From Arachidicoccus ginsenosidivorans (GTDB lineage Bacteria; Bacteroidota; Bacteroidia; Chitinophagales; Chitinophagaceae): a stretch of DNA of 64,000 bases. Position numbers and translations under genes: made by a program. Where the stretch lies: NCBI RefSeq assembly GCF_007971385.1, contig NZ_CP042434.1, positions 2,356,001-2,420,000 of the forward strand. Reading direction: 5' to 3'. The notes beneath the pieces were generated by a model that did not search any database, was not told the origin of the DNA, and saw nothing but the letters and a program-made list of their open reading frames with translations. Below are positions 17,902-27,787 of the stretch, in pieces. Positions within the stretch are counted from its first letter, which is position 1; every line of letters begins with the position of its first letter.

Positions 17902-19275
17902 TTGACGCAAAAACTAAATAGAGGCAGGCATATTTTTAGTCGACACTTCTGGAGGACGACGACCTTTTTAATAGGAATTTTGTTATTAGGAAGTTGCATA
18001 GTGAATGCGCAAAATAATTTCCCAGACGGCTCGGCTATCCCAGCGTGGTTCTCCGAGACCACAGTGCCAGCGCTAGATCAAATGGGTACACAATACGACC
18101 TGTATAAAAACGGCGTGACAGCAGACAGTACAGTGGTACAGACGGAAAAAATACAGGCGGTCATTGACAAGGCTTCCGCTGCAGGTGGAGGGGTAATTGT
18201 GCTGCCAAAAGGCGTTGTACTCACGGGCTCTTTATTTTTTAAGCCCAATACAAAGTTATATATCGCCAAAGGTGCTACACTTAAAGGAAGTGATGATATC
18301 TCTGATTTTAAAGTCATCTCCACCAGAATTGAAGGCCAGACTGTTAAATATTTTGCGGCAATCATTAATGCGGACCATGTAGACGGGTTTTCACTTACTG
18401 GAGGTGGAACGGTAAATGGAAATGGTCTTCGTTATTGGAAGGCATTTTGGCTGCGGCGCAAATGGAATCCAAAATGCACCAATATGGATGAGCAAAGACC
18501 GCGGTTACTATTTGTATCCAACTGTAAAAATGTATTGATCGCAAATGTCAGTTTGATTAATTCTCCATTTTGGACCTCGCATTATTATAAATGCGAACAT
18601 CTTAAAATACTGGCTGTCCATATTGCTGCAGGAACCAATAATGGATTTACCGTAAAGGCGCCAAGTTCTGATGGTATTGATCTGGATGTTTGCCAAAATG
18701 TATTGGTTAAGGGTTGTTATGTCTCTGTCAATGATGATGGTCTCTGTCTTAAAGGCGGGAAAGGCCCCACGGCAGATAAAGATCCCAACAATGGTCCGAA
18801 TAAAAACATTATTGTTGAAAATAATACGTTTGTGAATTGCCCTGCACTGACACTGGGTAGTGAATCAGTTTTTACTTATAATGTCATTCTACGCAATTGC
18901 GTGGTGAATGGCGGTAGGGTGTTTTATCTTAAAATGCGCCCTGATACCCCTCAAAAGCATAATTATGTTTCTGTATATGGGATAACCGGCAATGCCAGTA
19001 CTTTTTTTGAAATCAGTGCCTGGCGGCAATTTTTTGATCTGAAAGGTCACAAGCCGCCACATTCCTCTGCCAGTAATCTGACGATCAGAGATTGTAACGT
19101 GCACTGCAAGACCTTTATTAAAATTGACAGCTCTGATCAATATACACTCAGCAATTTTACCCTTGCAAACCTAAAAATTAAAAGCCCGGGAAAGACATAT
19201 TCGGTGCCTGATTTTATTGGCAACCTCCAGTTAAAAAACATCGAGCTGGATGGCAAAGACTGGCCCGCTCGTTAA
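17902..19275 (+). CDS. GH28-family polygalacturonase-like enzyme
   Basis: The 457-residue protein is a right-handed beta-helix enzyme of the GH28 polygalacturonase group. A signal sequence ends near LLLGSCIVNAQ, compatible with either Sec or lipoprotein processing. The start is TTG at 17902, because a stop lies just upstream in frame and there is no ATG before the signal peptide. GH28 landmarks are partly present: SSDGIDLD (for NTDG) and VNDDGLCLKGG (for GDDC). The usual GHG motif is replaced by CPALTLGSE and RIK by YLKMRPD. It may therefore act on an RG-I-type rather than homogalacturonan linkage. It lies in the SusC/D operon, 104 nt before the DUF4450-type gene. Confidence 0.8.
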   Translation: MTQKLNRGRHIFSRHFWRTTTFLIGILLLGSCIVNAQNNFPDGSAIPAWFSETTVPALDQMGTQYDLYKNGVTADSTVVQTEKIQAVIDKASAAGGGVIVLPKGVVLTGSLFFKPNTKLYIAKGATLKGSDDISDFKVISTRIEGQTVKYFAAIINADHVDGFSLTGGGTVNGNGLRYWKAFWLRRKWNPKCTNMDEQRPRLLFVSNCKNVLIANVSLINSPFWTSHYYKCEHLKILAVHIAAGTNNGFTVKAPSSDGIDLDVCQNVLVKGCYVSVNDDGLCLKGGKGPTADKDPNNGPNKNIIVENNTFVNCPALTLGSESVFTYNVILRNCVVNGGRVFYLKMRPDTPQKHNYVSVYGITGNASTFFEISAWRQFFDLKGHKPPHSSASNLTIRDCNVHCKTFIKIDSSDQYTLSNFTLANLKIKSPGKTYSVPDFIGNLQLKNIELDGKDWPAR

Positions 19276-19379
19276 ACACCGATAAATGGGATTAAGTAAT
19301 ATTAAATGCTAAGAATGCCATCAAGTTAGCGCTATATTTTGATGCTGGTTTTCTGCACCCTAAAAAGAGGCTATACAAT

Positions 19380-22300
19380 ATGAGTATATTGAGGAAGATT
19401 ATATTAGCGGGGATTATCTGTATTTCTTCGGTTGTTTTAACGACAGCCCAGACAGGAAAAAAAGTGAGTGATGTCCCTGGAGGGGCCGCACAATTGAACC
19501 ACAACCTTAAAGCTTCACGGCCGCTTGCGTATCAGCCTGAAGGGAAAGGCTTTGTTTCAGTTAATGGGCACAACCGCTATACCCGTGCTCTTTATGGAAG
19601 CCCGACGCTTTTTCGCATTGAAACCAGTGACCGGCCGGTATTTGCGACCTATAATAAAAATGTCAACAAGCATATCAGTTTTAAATTAATTGTGGATGGG
19701 AAACCATTTGCACTGGACTTAACGAGCTATTGTAAATCTATTTATCTGCCTGGCAGAAGAGATTATTTAGTTAGGGATAAGAATTGGGGTAAGGGACAAT
19801 TGAAAGTGTCCGTTAATGCATTTTATGACAAAGAAGGCGGCGTCTGGAAGTTTGATCCAGTGAATTTACCGACAGGCAGCAAACTGATTTGTCAGATCTC
19901 AGAAATCAAATCCTCCAAACTCCATCGAAGTGGAGATCTGGGAGTAGATCCGGTAGATGCTTTTGATGCACCACTCCATCCAAAGAGGTTGAAGACGGTA
20001 ACGGTGGATATTCAAGATGAGCCCGTATATATTGCTTTTATAAATGAAGATTTGGAGCGTCTTGAACCATCTACGGGTCTTTCGGCTTACCAAAAGGCAG
20101 ATGTGACGAGGCTGCAAATTGCTAACACCCTACAGATTCATACACCCGATCCTTATATCAATACCCTGGGTGGCACCATTGCTATGGCAGCCGATGGTAT
20201 CTGGGATGGTAATGTGTGGCTGCATGGAGCTATTGGTTGGCGGATGCCGCTGCCAGGCTGGCGCGCTGCTTATGTGGGAGATGCACTAGGGTGGCATGAT
20301 AGGGCTACAGTGCATTTTGATAATTATGCCGCTTCCCAGGTGACTGACGTGCCATGTACACTGCCACAGCCGCAGCAAGACACCTTACTCAATCTGACCA
20401 GAGGGGTAGAAAAATGGGGTACGCCCATGTATAGCAATGGTTATATTTGCCGCAACCCCAGAAACAACCATCAAATGCACCATTACGACATGAATATGGT
20501 GTATATCGACGAGTTATTATGGCACCTTAACTGGACCGGAGATCTGGCGTATGCCAAAAAAATATTTCCGGTAATTAAACTCAGCCTGCAATGGGAGAAA
20601 AGAAATTGGGACGCGGATGGTGACGGTCTCTATGATGATTATGCCGGCATCTGGGCATCGGATGCACTGATGTATAATAGTGGCGGGACAGCAGTTGGTT
20701 CGGCCTATAACTATAGAGCCAATAAGATGGCCGCAGAAATCGCTACGTTAATAGGAGAGGACCCAACGACCTTTAAAAAAGAAGCCGAAAAGATTAAAAA
20801 GGCTATGAATGAAAAACTCTGGCTTAAAGATAAGGGCTGGTGGGCAGAATATGTGGATTTGATGGGTAAACAGTTGGTACATCCCAGCGCAGCCGTCTGG
20901 TCTATATACACGCCCATTGGCATGGGAGCCGGAACCCCTTTCCAGAATTATCAGGCAACAAGATATATTGATCAGTATATTCCACATATCCCCGTGCTAA
21001 GCAAAAGCTTTTCTAAGGGTGCTGATTATAGCACCATTGCTTCTTCCTCCTGGATGCCTTATTACTGGAGTGTCAATAATGTAGCATTTGGTGAGGTCGG
21101 TAATACCGCCTTGGCTTATTGGCAAGCCGGTAGGCCTGATGCTGCCTATAAACTATTTAAAAGTGCAGTATTGGATGGGATGTATCTGGGTCGCTCTCCA
21201 GGTAACATTGGGCAGATCAGTTATTATGATGCAACGCTTGGAGAATGCTACCGGGATTTTGGAGATGTAATTGGCGTTTACAGCCTGGACGTAGTGCAAG
21301 GACTATTCGGAATTTATCCAGATGCGCTAAATGGAAAACTGGTTATTAATCCAGGTTTCCCATCCGACTGGTCGTTTGCGAATATTAAACAAAAAGATAT
21401 TGATTATCAATTTAAAAGAGATGGGTCAACGGATCATTATATTGTTGCATGCCGGTTTAAAAAGCCCTTGCAACTTAGCTTACAGGTGCGTGCGCCTCTG
21501 GATCAATTAAGCGCCGTTACGGTGAATGGGAAAAAGGCCGACTGGAAGATCATTGATGGCATTGGAAGGCCACTAATTGAAATTAACTGCGGAAGCGCAA
21601 ATGCTTATGATATTAAGATTCAGTGGGGTGGTAATAAGATCGCTCAGGTTACTGAGTCGACTAAAGGGGTGGAACAAAAATTTTTGAAAAAACGCCAGGG
21701 TAACCTCTGGTGGTGGGAACCTACCAGTCCCCAGCAAGTAATTTTCCCTGATTTTAGCCAAAATGTAATGGCAAAATTGGAGAAAACACCGCGGCGACAG
21801 TACGCAGAAGTAAATATGGATCAACAGTTGAATGCGAACGTTAGAGATATATTTACCAACAAATATCTATCACCAAGGTCTCCATTTACCACCTTGCAAA
21901 CGCCAGCTCAAGGAGTTGGAGAGTGGTGTGAGCCTAATCTTACTTATAAGATAGATGATAGCGGACTACGGGCGGGTGTTACGAATCACACATTTATCAC
22001 GTCACTGGGCATCCCTTTCCGGTCACCTAAAACCGGAAAGAATATCGCATTTACAACACTTTGGGATAATTATCCAGATTCGGTCCTCGTTGGCCTGAAA
22101 GGTAAAGCAAAGATGGCTTATTTGCTGATGGCCGGCACCACTGGTCCTATGCAATATGGGATTGAAAATGGACTGGTGACTGTTAGCTACAAAGATGGTA
22201 CAAATACCACACTGGCCTTAAAAAATCCTGAAACCTGGTGCCCAATTCAAGAAGATTATTATACAGATGGACTGGCTTTTAATATCCGGGCAGTAAGGCC

Positions 22301-22517
22301 TTACCGGTTGGGTTTTAAAACTGGAATTGTAAGCCGGGATATGGCAACTGCAACAGGTATAAAACCAGGTGAGGTTTCCAGAAGGGAAATTAAAGGTGGT
22401 GCCGGTGTCATTTTGGCGATACCGCTGGATAAAAACAAGGAACTCGCATCCATAAAATGGGAATCTATTGCCAATGAAGTAATCGTTGGCATGATGGCCA
22501 TTACCCTTGAACGCTAG
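19380..22517 (+). CDS. Large DUF4450-type protein, six-hairpin glycosidase-like
   Basis: This 1045-residue secreted protein (signal peptide about residues 1-24) resembles the DUF4450 proteins found in pectin-utilisation loci of Bacteroidota. The central part (about residues 240-660) looks like an alpha/alpha toroid glycosidase: ADGIWDGNVWLHGAIGWRMP, HYDMNMVYIDELLWHLNWTGDL and NWDADGDGLYDDYAGIWASD are acid-rich loops of the sort that carry catalytic residues. The N-terminal and C-terminal parts are beta-rich. No activity is established by anything I can see. Its place between GH28 and GH43-like genes in a SusC/D operon argues for a role in removing a side chain or end sugar from RG-I. It lies 23 nt before the next gene. 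Confidence 0.7.
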   Translation: MSILRKIILAGIICISSVVLTTAQTGKKVSDVPGGAAQLNHNLKASRPLAYQPEGKGFVSVNGHNRYTRALYGSPTLFRIETSDRPVFATYNKNVNKHISFKLIVDGKPFALDLTSYCKSIYLPGRRDYLVRDKNWGKGQLKVSVNAFYDKEGGVWKFDPVNLPTGSKLICQISEIKSSKLHRSGDLGVDPVDAFDAPLHPKRLKTVTVDIQDEPVYIAFINEDLERLEPSTGLSAYQKADVTRLQIANTLQIHTPDPYINTLGGTIAMAADGIWDGNVWLHGAIGWRMPLPGWRAAYVGDALGWHDRATVHFDNYAASQVTDVPCTLPQPQQDTLLNLTRGVEKWGTPMYSNGYICRNPRNNHQMHHYDMNMVYIDELLWHLNWTGDLAYAKKIFPVIKLSLQWEKRNWDADGDGLYDDYAGIWASDALMYNSGGTAVGSAYNYRANKMAAEIATLIGEDPTTFKKEAEKIKKAMNEKLWLKDKGWWAEYVDLMGKQLVHPSAAVWSIYTPIGMGAGTPFQNYQATRYIDQYIPHIPVLSKSFSKGADYSTIASSSWMPYYWSVNNVAFGEVGNTALAYWQAGRPDAAYKLFKSAVLDGMYLGRSPGNIGQISYYDATLGECYRDFGDVIGVYSLDVVQGLFGIYPDALNGKLVINPGFPSDWSFANIKQKDIDYQFKRDGSTDHYIVACRFKKPLQLSLQVRAPLDQLSAVTVNGKKADWKIIDGIGRPLIEINCGSANAYDIKIQWGGNKIAQVTESTKGVEQKFLKKRQGNLWWWEPTSPQQVIFPDFSQNVMAKLEKTPRRQYAEVNMDQQLNANVRDIFTNKYLSPRSPFTTLQTPAQGVGEWCEPNLTYKIDDSGLRAGVTNHTFITSLGIPFRSPKTGKNIAFTTLWDNYPDSVLVGLKGKAKMAYLLMAGTTGPMQYGIENGLVTVSYKDGTNTTLALKNPETWCPIQEDYYTDGLAFNIRAVRPYRLGFKTGIVSRDMATATGIKPGEVSRREIKGGAGVILAIPLDKNKELASIKWESIANEVIVGMMAITLER

Positions 22518-22540
22518 CTCTAATTTAAATATTTTGGCTT

Positions 22541-24151
22541 ATGGATTTTTTTCAGTGGTCTTTAAAACAACATGTACGCCTAGTTTTTACGCTCTGTGCA
22601 TTAGGCATTGTGGCATCTACTTCCGCTCAACTACGAAGTATTAAAAATGATACTTTCTGGCAAACAGTAGATGGAAAGCCACTATACAGTCAGGGCGGCG
22701 GCATCTTTCAATTTAAAAATCCAACTTCCGGTAAACTTAGTTATTATTGGTATGGAGTTCATTATAAAGAGGCCGATAAGTACAAAACTGATCCGTCAGT
22801 GACCTTACCCAAAAGTACCTTTCAGGCAGTTACTTGTTACAGCTCGGATAATCTGGTGGACTGGCACTTTGAAGGAGACGTTTTGGATCAAGAAGCGCTA
22901 AGCAGAGAACGGCCGACCTGGGTAGGTCGGCTCGGTGTTGCCTATATAAAAGAACTAAAGCTATACGCCATGTTTGTACAACATGGCCGTCATGTTTTAA
23001 TTACAACATCCGCCTCGCCTACTGGCCCGTTTAGCTGGTACCGTCAGTTGGATATGACCGCCATGATAGGTACTTCTAATACAGGTGATCAGACGGTTTT
23101 TACTGATCCAGATACGGGAAAGTCTTACCTGATCTATTCTTATGGAAGGGGACGCAGTAAAATTTATGTATCTGAGATTGGTGTGAAAAACGGGCAGATT
23201 GGACTTTTGGATTGCTCAGAAATATACCATGGCGCAGGCAGAGAGGGGAATTGTCTATTTAAGTACAAGGGTCAATATTATATGTGCGCCTCCAATCTAT
23301 ATGGTTGGGACGGGTCATATCCGTATTATTTGGTATCGGATGATATTAGGGGGCCTTATACGCCGATCAATAATATGCTCGTTATGAACGGCGCTGCCGA
23401 AGATTATGCCCATATTTCTCAAACTGGATTTTTTGTGACAGTCAAAGGCAGTTTAAATGAATCTGTCATTTACTGTGGCGACCGCTGGTCTGATTTTGCA
23501 GGTAATGGCTTGGGGTACAATGTATGGTGTCCGCTTTCTTTTAAAGATGATCAGCCTTGGTTTAATTCGGTAAGTTCCTGGAAAATGGATGTACATACAG
23601 GTAACTGGGCAGTAGGGATTGATAATAATTATGTCAAAAACGGAAGTTTTGAGGCGGATAGGCGTCATATACCTAGCCCAGTAAAGCCAGTGCAAGCGCA
23701 ATTATCAGGCTGGGTGTCAGAAGTCATCAAGGGTAATCCTATTAGGGTAGGTGAACCCAATTCACCTGTACTTAATTATTTTAATACCAGCCAGGACAGA
23801 AAATTCGTGACAGGTGAAAAAAGCCTTGCTATCACTGATAACCGGGATTTTATCAGACGGGTGTATCAGAAAATAGCGTCAACTGATCAGGTTCCGCTGC
23901 CAGATGGTTATTATGTAATGTCTTTGAAAATAAAAGCAGGTAGCCAAAGTGAATTTAATAGCCTGAAGATGTATGCTATTAGTGAGGGAACTATAAGCCG
24001 GAAGGGGTTAAATAAGTTGAAGGGCGATTGGGAGGAAGTGCAGTTAAGACATATTCCTATTAAAAACGGTCAAGTGGAAATCGGCGTTGAAGCAGATGGC
24101 ACTGCGGGTGCCTTTTGCTATATTGACGATATTACGCTGGTCAGGCAGTAG
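22541..24151 (+). CDS. GH43-like five-bladed beta-propeller glycosidase
   Basis: The 536-residue protein has a signal peptide (about residues 1-30, ending STSAQ) and a GH43-like catalytic region (about 35-340). The motif LSYYWYGVHYKEADKY and later DQTVFTDPDTGKSYLIYS (the DP-D loop) resemble GH43 subfamilies active on galactan-type chains. About 170 C-terminal residues after NGSFEADRRHIPSPV look like a carbohydrate-binding beta-sandwich. A galactosidase acting on RG-I side chains is a reasonable inference, but the subfamily cannot be fixed by eye. It is the last gene of the operon before an IS1182-type element. Confidence 0.7.
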   Translation: MDFFQWSLKQHVRLVFTLCALGIVASTSAQLRSIKNDTFWQTVDGKPLYSQGGGIFQFKNPTSGKLSYYWYGVHYKEADKYKTDPSVTLPKSTFQAVTCYSSDNLVDWHFEGDVLDQEALSRERPTWVGRLGVAYIKELKLYAMFVQHGRHVLITTSASPTGPFSWYRQLDMTAMIGTSNTGDQTVFTDPDTGKSYLIYSYGRGRSKIYVSEIGVKNGQIGLLDCSEIYHGAGREGNCLFKYKGQYYMCASNLYGWDGSYPYYLVSDDIRGPYTPINNMLVMNGAAEDYAHISQTGFFVTVKGSLNESVIYCGDRWSDFAGNGLGYNVWCPLSFKDDQPWFNSVSSWKMDVHTGNWAVGIDNNYVKNGSFEADRRHIPSPVKPVQAQLSGWVSEVIKGNPIRVGEPNSPVLNYFNTSQDRKFVTGEKSLAITDNRDFIRRVYQKIASTDQVPLPDGYYVMSLKIKAGSQSEFNSLKMYAISEGTISRKGLNKLKGDWEEVQLRHIPIKNGQVEIGVEADGTAGAFCYIDDITLVRQ

Positions 24152-24242
24152 CGTGCAGGTGTCTTAGCGCTTATATTTTTTATGGCTCTTACGTAAATGA
24201 GGAATTACCGGGAGATAGAAGTTCACCTCCTATTTATAAATA

Positions 24243-25956
24243 GAGTCTGCTGAACAACTGACAAATTATGTGTAAATTGAGGTTTCAGAAGATTTTTCAT
24301 TAAAAAAGTGCAAGGTTTTATGCGTGGAAGTTATAAAAAGCGTGCACCATCACCGGTCTATAGCAGTCCAAATCAGCTAAGTTTTGAGGGTTTTGAGACC
24401 CCTTTTGAGCAGCATTTAGACGTGAATAATCGGTGGATTTTCCTGGCGAAGCATATTCCCTGGGATCGGATTGTTGGTGTATATGACAAGGTATTCAGCT
24501 CCACTGAGGGTCGGAAGCCCCTGAATGGCAGGTTAGTTCTTGGTAGTCTAATGATCAAACATCTTTGTAAACTATCAGACAGAGAGACGATCGCCAGCAT
24601 TCAGGAAAATATGTATATGCAATATTTCGTGGGCTATACAAGTTTTACCAGAAAGGCTCCATTTTCAGCTACCCTTTTTGTTGAGTTTAGAAAACGGCTC
24701 ACGGAGGATTTGCTTGCAAAAATAAACGATATCGTAGCCACGCATGCGATCAACTTTGAAGCAGGTCAGCATGTAGAATTTCCTTCAGACGAGCCAGGCA
24801 AACCTGACGATAATTCACCTTGTGAAACCGAACCCAGTGCTAAAATATCCACTACTGAGAATGAAGGATCTCAAGAAGGGCAACTCTTAAAAGAAGCTCT
24901 TAAGGAGCAGGAAACCGGTAACGGTGAGGAGATAAAAAATGAAGGTCAACTCCTAATGGATGCGACCGTAAGCCCCCAAAACATTGCCTACCCGACAGAT
25001 TTAAAATTATTAAATGTTACTAGGGAGAAGTGTGAGGAATTGATTGACAACGTTCATATCCCACAGTTGCATGGCAAGAAGCCAAGAACCTACAGGAACA
25101 CAGCAAGGAAAGAGTTTTTGAACGTTTCGAAAAAGAAACGAAAATCTAAAAATTTAATTCGCAGTGCGATCAGAAAGCAACTTGGATATATCAAACGTGA
25201 CCTAAAGCATATTGAGACGCTGTTGGCAAATAGTAAGCATAATCCATTAACCCAAAAAGAGAGAGAATATCTTGAAACGATAAAAAAGATCTATGCACAG
25301 CAGCTCTATATGTATGAGAACCGTACTCATACAGTCGAGGATAGAATCGTTAATTTACATCAACCCTATGTACGCCCTATTGTAAGGGGAAAAGAAAAAA
25401 GTAAGGTCGAGTTTGGAGCCAAGATCCAGGCCTCTTTAGTAAAGGGATTTGTATTCTTAGACCATATAAGTTGGGATGCATTCAATGAAAGTTCATACCT
25501 ATTAAATTCTGTAGAAAAATATAAAAAGCAGTTCGGCTATTATCCTTATGAAGTACTAGCTGATCAGATCTATTGTACGCGGGAGAATCGAAAGTTACTT
25601 AAAGAAAAAACATAAAACTTGTTGCGAAACCTTTAGGTCGTCCATCCGCAAGGCAGTGAAAAATCACGTAAGACCGGGCGAAAGAAATCCAAAAGAGGGA
25701 AAATTTGGCCAAGCAAAAACCAGATATGGCCTGGACAATATAAAAGCCAAGCTGGCCAATACAAGTACTTCATGGATATCTACTATAGCCCTGGTGCTAA
25801 ACCTGGTCAGGATGACCAGGCAGGCACCTGTGTCCCTACTATTAAGGATACAAAATTGGCTAGCCTATCAAGTTAGCAAGTTAGCCGGAAATTCCAAAAT
25901 TATAAATAATTATAATATATCAATGACCATCTAGCGGTGAGTTATTGAGCAGACTC
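24243..25956 (+). mobile_element. IS1182-family insertion sequence
   Basis: Imperfect terminal inverted repeats begin GAGTCTGCTGAACAACT on the left (24243) and GAGTCTGCTCAATAACT on the complement of the right end (25956). The element is flanked by TAAATA at 24237-24242 and 25957-25962, which fits a 6-bp target duplication. It carries a single transposase gene. It sits between the GH43-like gene and the second GH28 gene in the same orientation and may reduce read-through to the latter. Confidence 0.8.
24308..25934 (+). pseudogene. IS1182-family DDE transposase, two frame breaks
   Basis: The transposase starts at GTG 24308 (or ATG 24320) and runs in one frame to 25615. The typical C-terminal part (VKNHVRPGERNPKEGKFGQAK) lies in another frame to 25934. 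Adding one A to the A6 run at 25605-25610 and one G at 25652-25653 restores a 542-residue protein reading through IKLVAKPLGRPSARAVKNHV. All three DDE acids are visible: D in LLMDATVSPQ, D in VLADQIYC and E in KEGKFGQAK. The central region, from about residue 160, is a low-complexity acidic linker usual for the family. The double lesion means the element is inactive as written, unless the sequence is in error. Confidence 0.8.
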
Positions 25957-26535
25957 TAAATAGTTTAAACAGAATTTGACATGCGACGTATTTTATTTTT
26001 ATTGATGGTCTTAATCAGCGCGCAGGTTTTGGCTGCACCGGCAAAGCCGATTAACTTAATGATTGCGGCGGGCACTATTAGCGCTAAGAGTGTTACTGTC
26101 GTTTGGGATAAGCCAGAGGTTTATAAGGATATTATCCGGTATCATTTGTATTTAAATGGAAAACAGATTGGTACAACCAATAAATGTAATTTTAAACTGG
26201 ATGATTTGCATCCTGCGTCCAATTATAAGCTTACCATAAAAGCCGAAGATAAAACAGGTGCACTTTCGGCCGCATCAAACAGGGTTAAATTTACGACGCA
26301 AAAAGTGGGTAAGATCTTGAATATTGTTGATTTTGGGGCGAAGGGGATAACGTTACTTTAAATACCAAGGCGATTCAAAAGGCGATAGATGCTTGTCCAG
26401 TCTTCGGAACGGTTCTTATCCCTAAAGGAACCTTTGTCAGTGGGGCGCTGTTTTTAAAAAGTAATATGACGCTTAAAATCGAAAAAAAAGGCGAATTGAA
26501 AGGGAGTGGTCATTGTCTCTTTTCTTGGGTTGAAA

Positions 26536-26555
26536 CCACCGCCTTTAGGCGGAGG
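26536..26555. repeat. Left-end hairpin of the TnpB element
   Basis: CCACCGCC-TTTA-GGCGGAGG forms an 8-bp stem with one A-A mismatch and a TTTA loop. Such imperfect subterminal hairpins are the recognition structures of IS200/IS605-type elements. Confidence 0.6.
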
Positions 26556-26647
26556 CTTAAGCTCAAGAATTGGCTTGAAAAATAATTGTAGTTATTTGTG
26601 CTAAATATTTGTGTATACTAAAATAATTATCTATCTTTGTCAAAGAT

Positions 26648-27759
26648 ATGGTAGTTGTAGCACAAATAAAGTTAGTTCCAGATCGTGAGCAATTTGATCT
26701 GTTAATGGAAACATTAACGGCAATGAACCTTGCATGCAACCAAATATCAGCGGTGGCTTTTGATAACCAGTGTTTTAATAGAATAAGGTTGCATAAGCTA
26801 ACTTACTACGCTATACGGGAGGATTTTGGACTTAAATCCCAAATGACCATTCGGGCTATTGGTAAGGTTGCAGATGCATACAAGGTTAAAGCCAAAAAGG
26901 CTACAGGTCCAATCGATACCCAAAGAACCTTTAGATTAAAAGGGGCGGTAGCATTTGACTGTCGTATGATCAGCTTTGATCTCTCCAGTGATAGTTTAAG
27001 TATACTTACGCTTGAGGGAAGGCAAGTAATGAAATTTGAGGTTGGAGATAATGCCCGTAATTTGTTGGCATTTCAAAAGGGAGAATCAGATTTGTTTTTT
27101 CGTAACGGTCAATTTTTTTTAAATGTCAGTTGCGATATTCCAGAACCGGAATTAATAGATCACGAAAATGTGATCGGTGTTGATTTGGGCATCAATCAGC
27201 TCGCGACCTTATCTACTGGCGAGTCTTTTGATGGTCAGCAGACTGAAAAGGTACATAAAAAAAACCAAGCCAAAAGAGCTGGTCTTCAAAAAAGAAGACC
27301 CGTTCCGCAAAAAGAAAATTGAAAAAAAACTCAGGCAAAGAGAAGCGTTTTAAAAGGAATGAGAATCACATCATAAGTAAAAGAATAGTGGACGAGGCCA
27401 AACGCACCGGATCTGCAATAGCGTTAGAGGATCTAACAGGTATTCGCAGACGGCAAAGGGTTCGCAAGAGCCAACGTTCCAGATTTTCTGGTTGGGCATT
27501 TCATCAATTACGCCAATTTATCATCTATAAGGCTAAGCTGGCCGGAGTACCTGTATTTTTGGTACCGCCAGCCTATACTTCCCAAAGATGTCATAGATGT
27601 GGACATATTGAAAAGGCAAACCGGAAAACTCAAAGCGAATTTGTGTGCTGCAGCTGTGGTCACGGTGACCATGCGGACAAGAATGCAGCATTAAACATCG
27701 CCGAATTAGGCTGCAGTCAATCAGCCCATGGTCGCGTTGTCGGATTTATCCGACAGTAG
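26648..27759 (+). pseudogene. tnpB: TnpB RNA-guided nuclease (IS605 accessory), one frame break
   Basis: Two frames (26648-27322 and 27319-27759) encode one TnpB. Adding an A to the A6 run at 27288-27293 joins them into 370 residues, a normal TnpB length, reading LQKKKTRSAKRKLKKNSGKEKRF across the junction in two overlapping pieces. The RuvC-like nuclease acids are visible: D in VIGVDLGINQLAT, E in AIALEDLTGI and D in GDHADKNAALNI. A zinc ribbon is present (CHRCGHIEKA and CCSCGHGD). TnpB proteins are RNA-guided DNA nucleases that help their element persist. If the missing base is an artefact the enzyme would be intact. Confidence 0.85.
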
Positions 27760-27787
27760 TGGCAAGCCCTCGCCTTCTAGACGAGGG
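27738..27787 (+). ncRNA. Probable 3' end of the TnpB guide RNA (omega RNA) scaffold
   Basis: TnpB guide RNAs overlap the 3' end of tnpB and run through the right end of the element; the guide is the flanking sequence. Here two stable hairpins occur: TGTCGGA-TTTA-TCCGACA at 27738-27755, overlapping the tnpB end, and CCCTCG...CGAGGG at 27767-27787. The predicted guide would start at 27788 in the GH28 gene. The 5' end of the RNA cannot be placed. Confidence 0.4.

Larger units (their letters stand above)
26508..27787 (+). mobile_element. IS200/IS605-type element carrying only tnpB
   Basis: The element boundaries are deduced from the interrupted GH28 gene: removing 26508-27787 rejoins codons AGT and AAT and restores the protein without any duplicated bases. 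This is what IS605-type insertion predicts. The left end holds a hairpin CCACCGCC-TTTA-GGCGGAGG at 26536-26555. The right end holds two hairpins (27738-27755 and 27767-27787). No TnpA transposase gene is present, so mobility would depend on a copy elsewhere. Boundary uncertainty is a few bases. Confidence 0.75.

Noticed and set aside
26508-26647. TnpA transposase of the IS605 element
   Set aside because: Only about 140 nt lies before tnpB, with a hairpin and no room for a TnpA gene.
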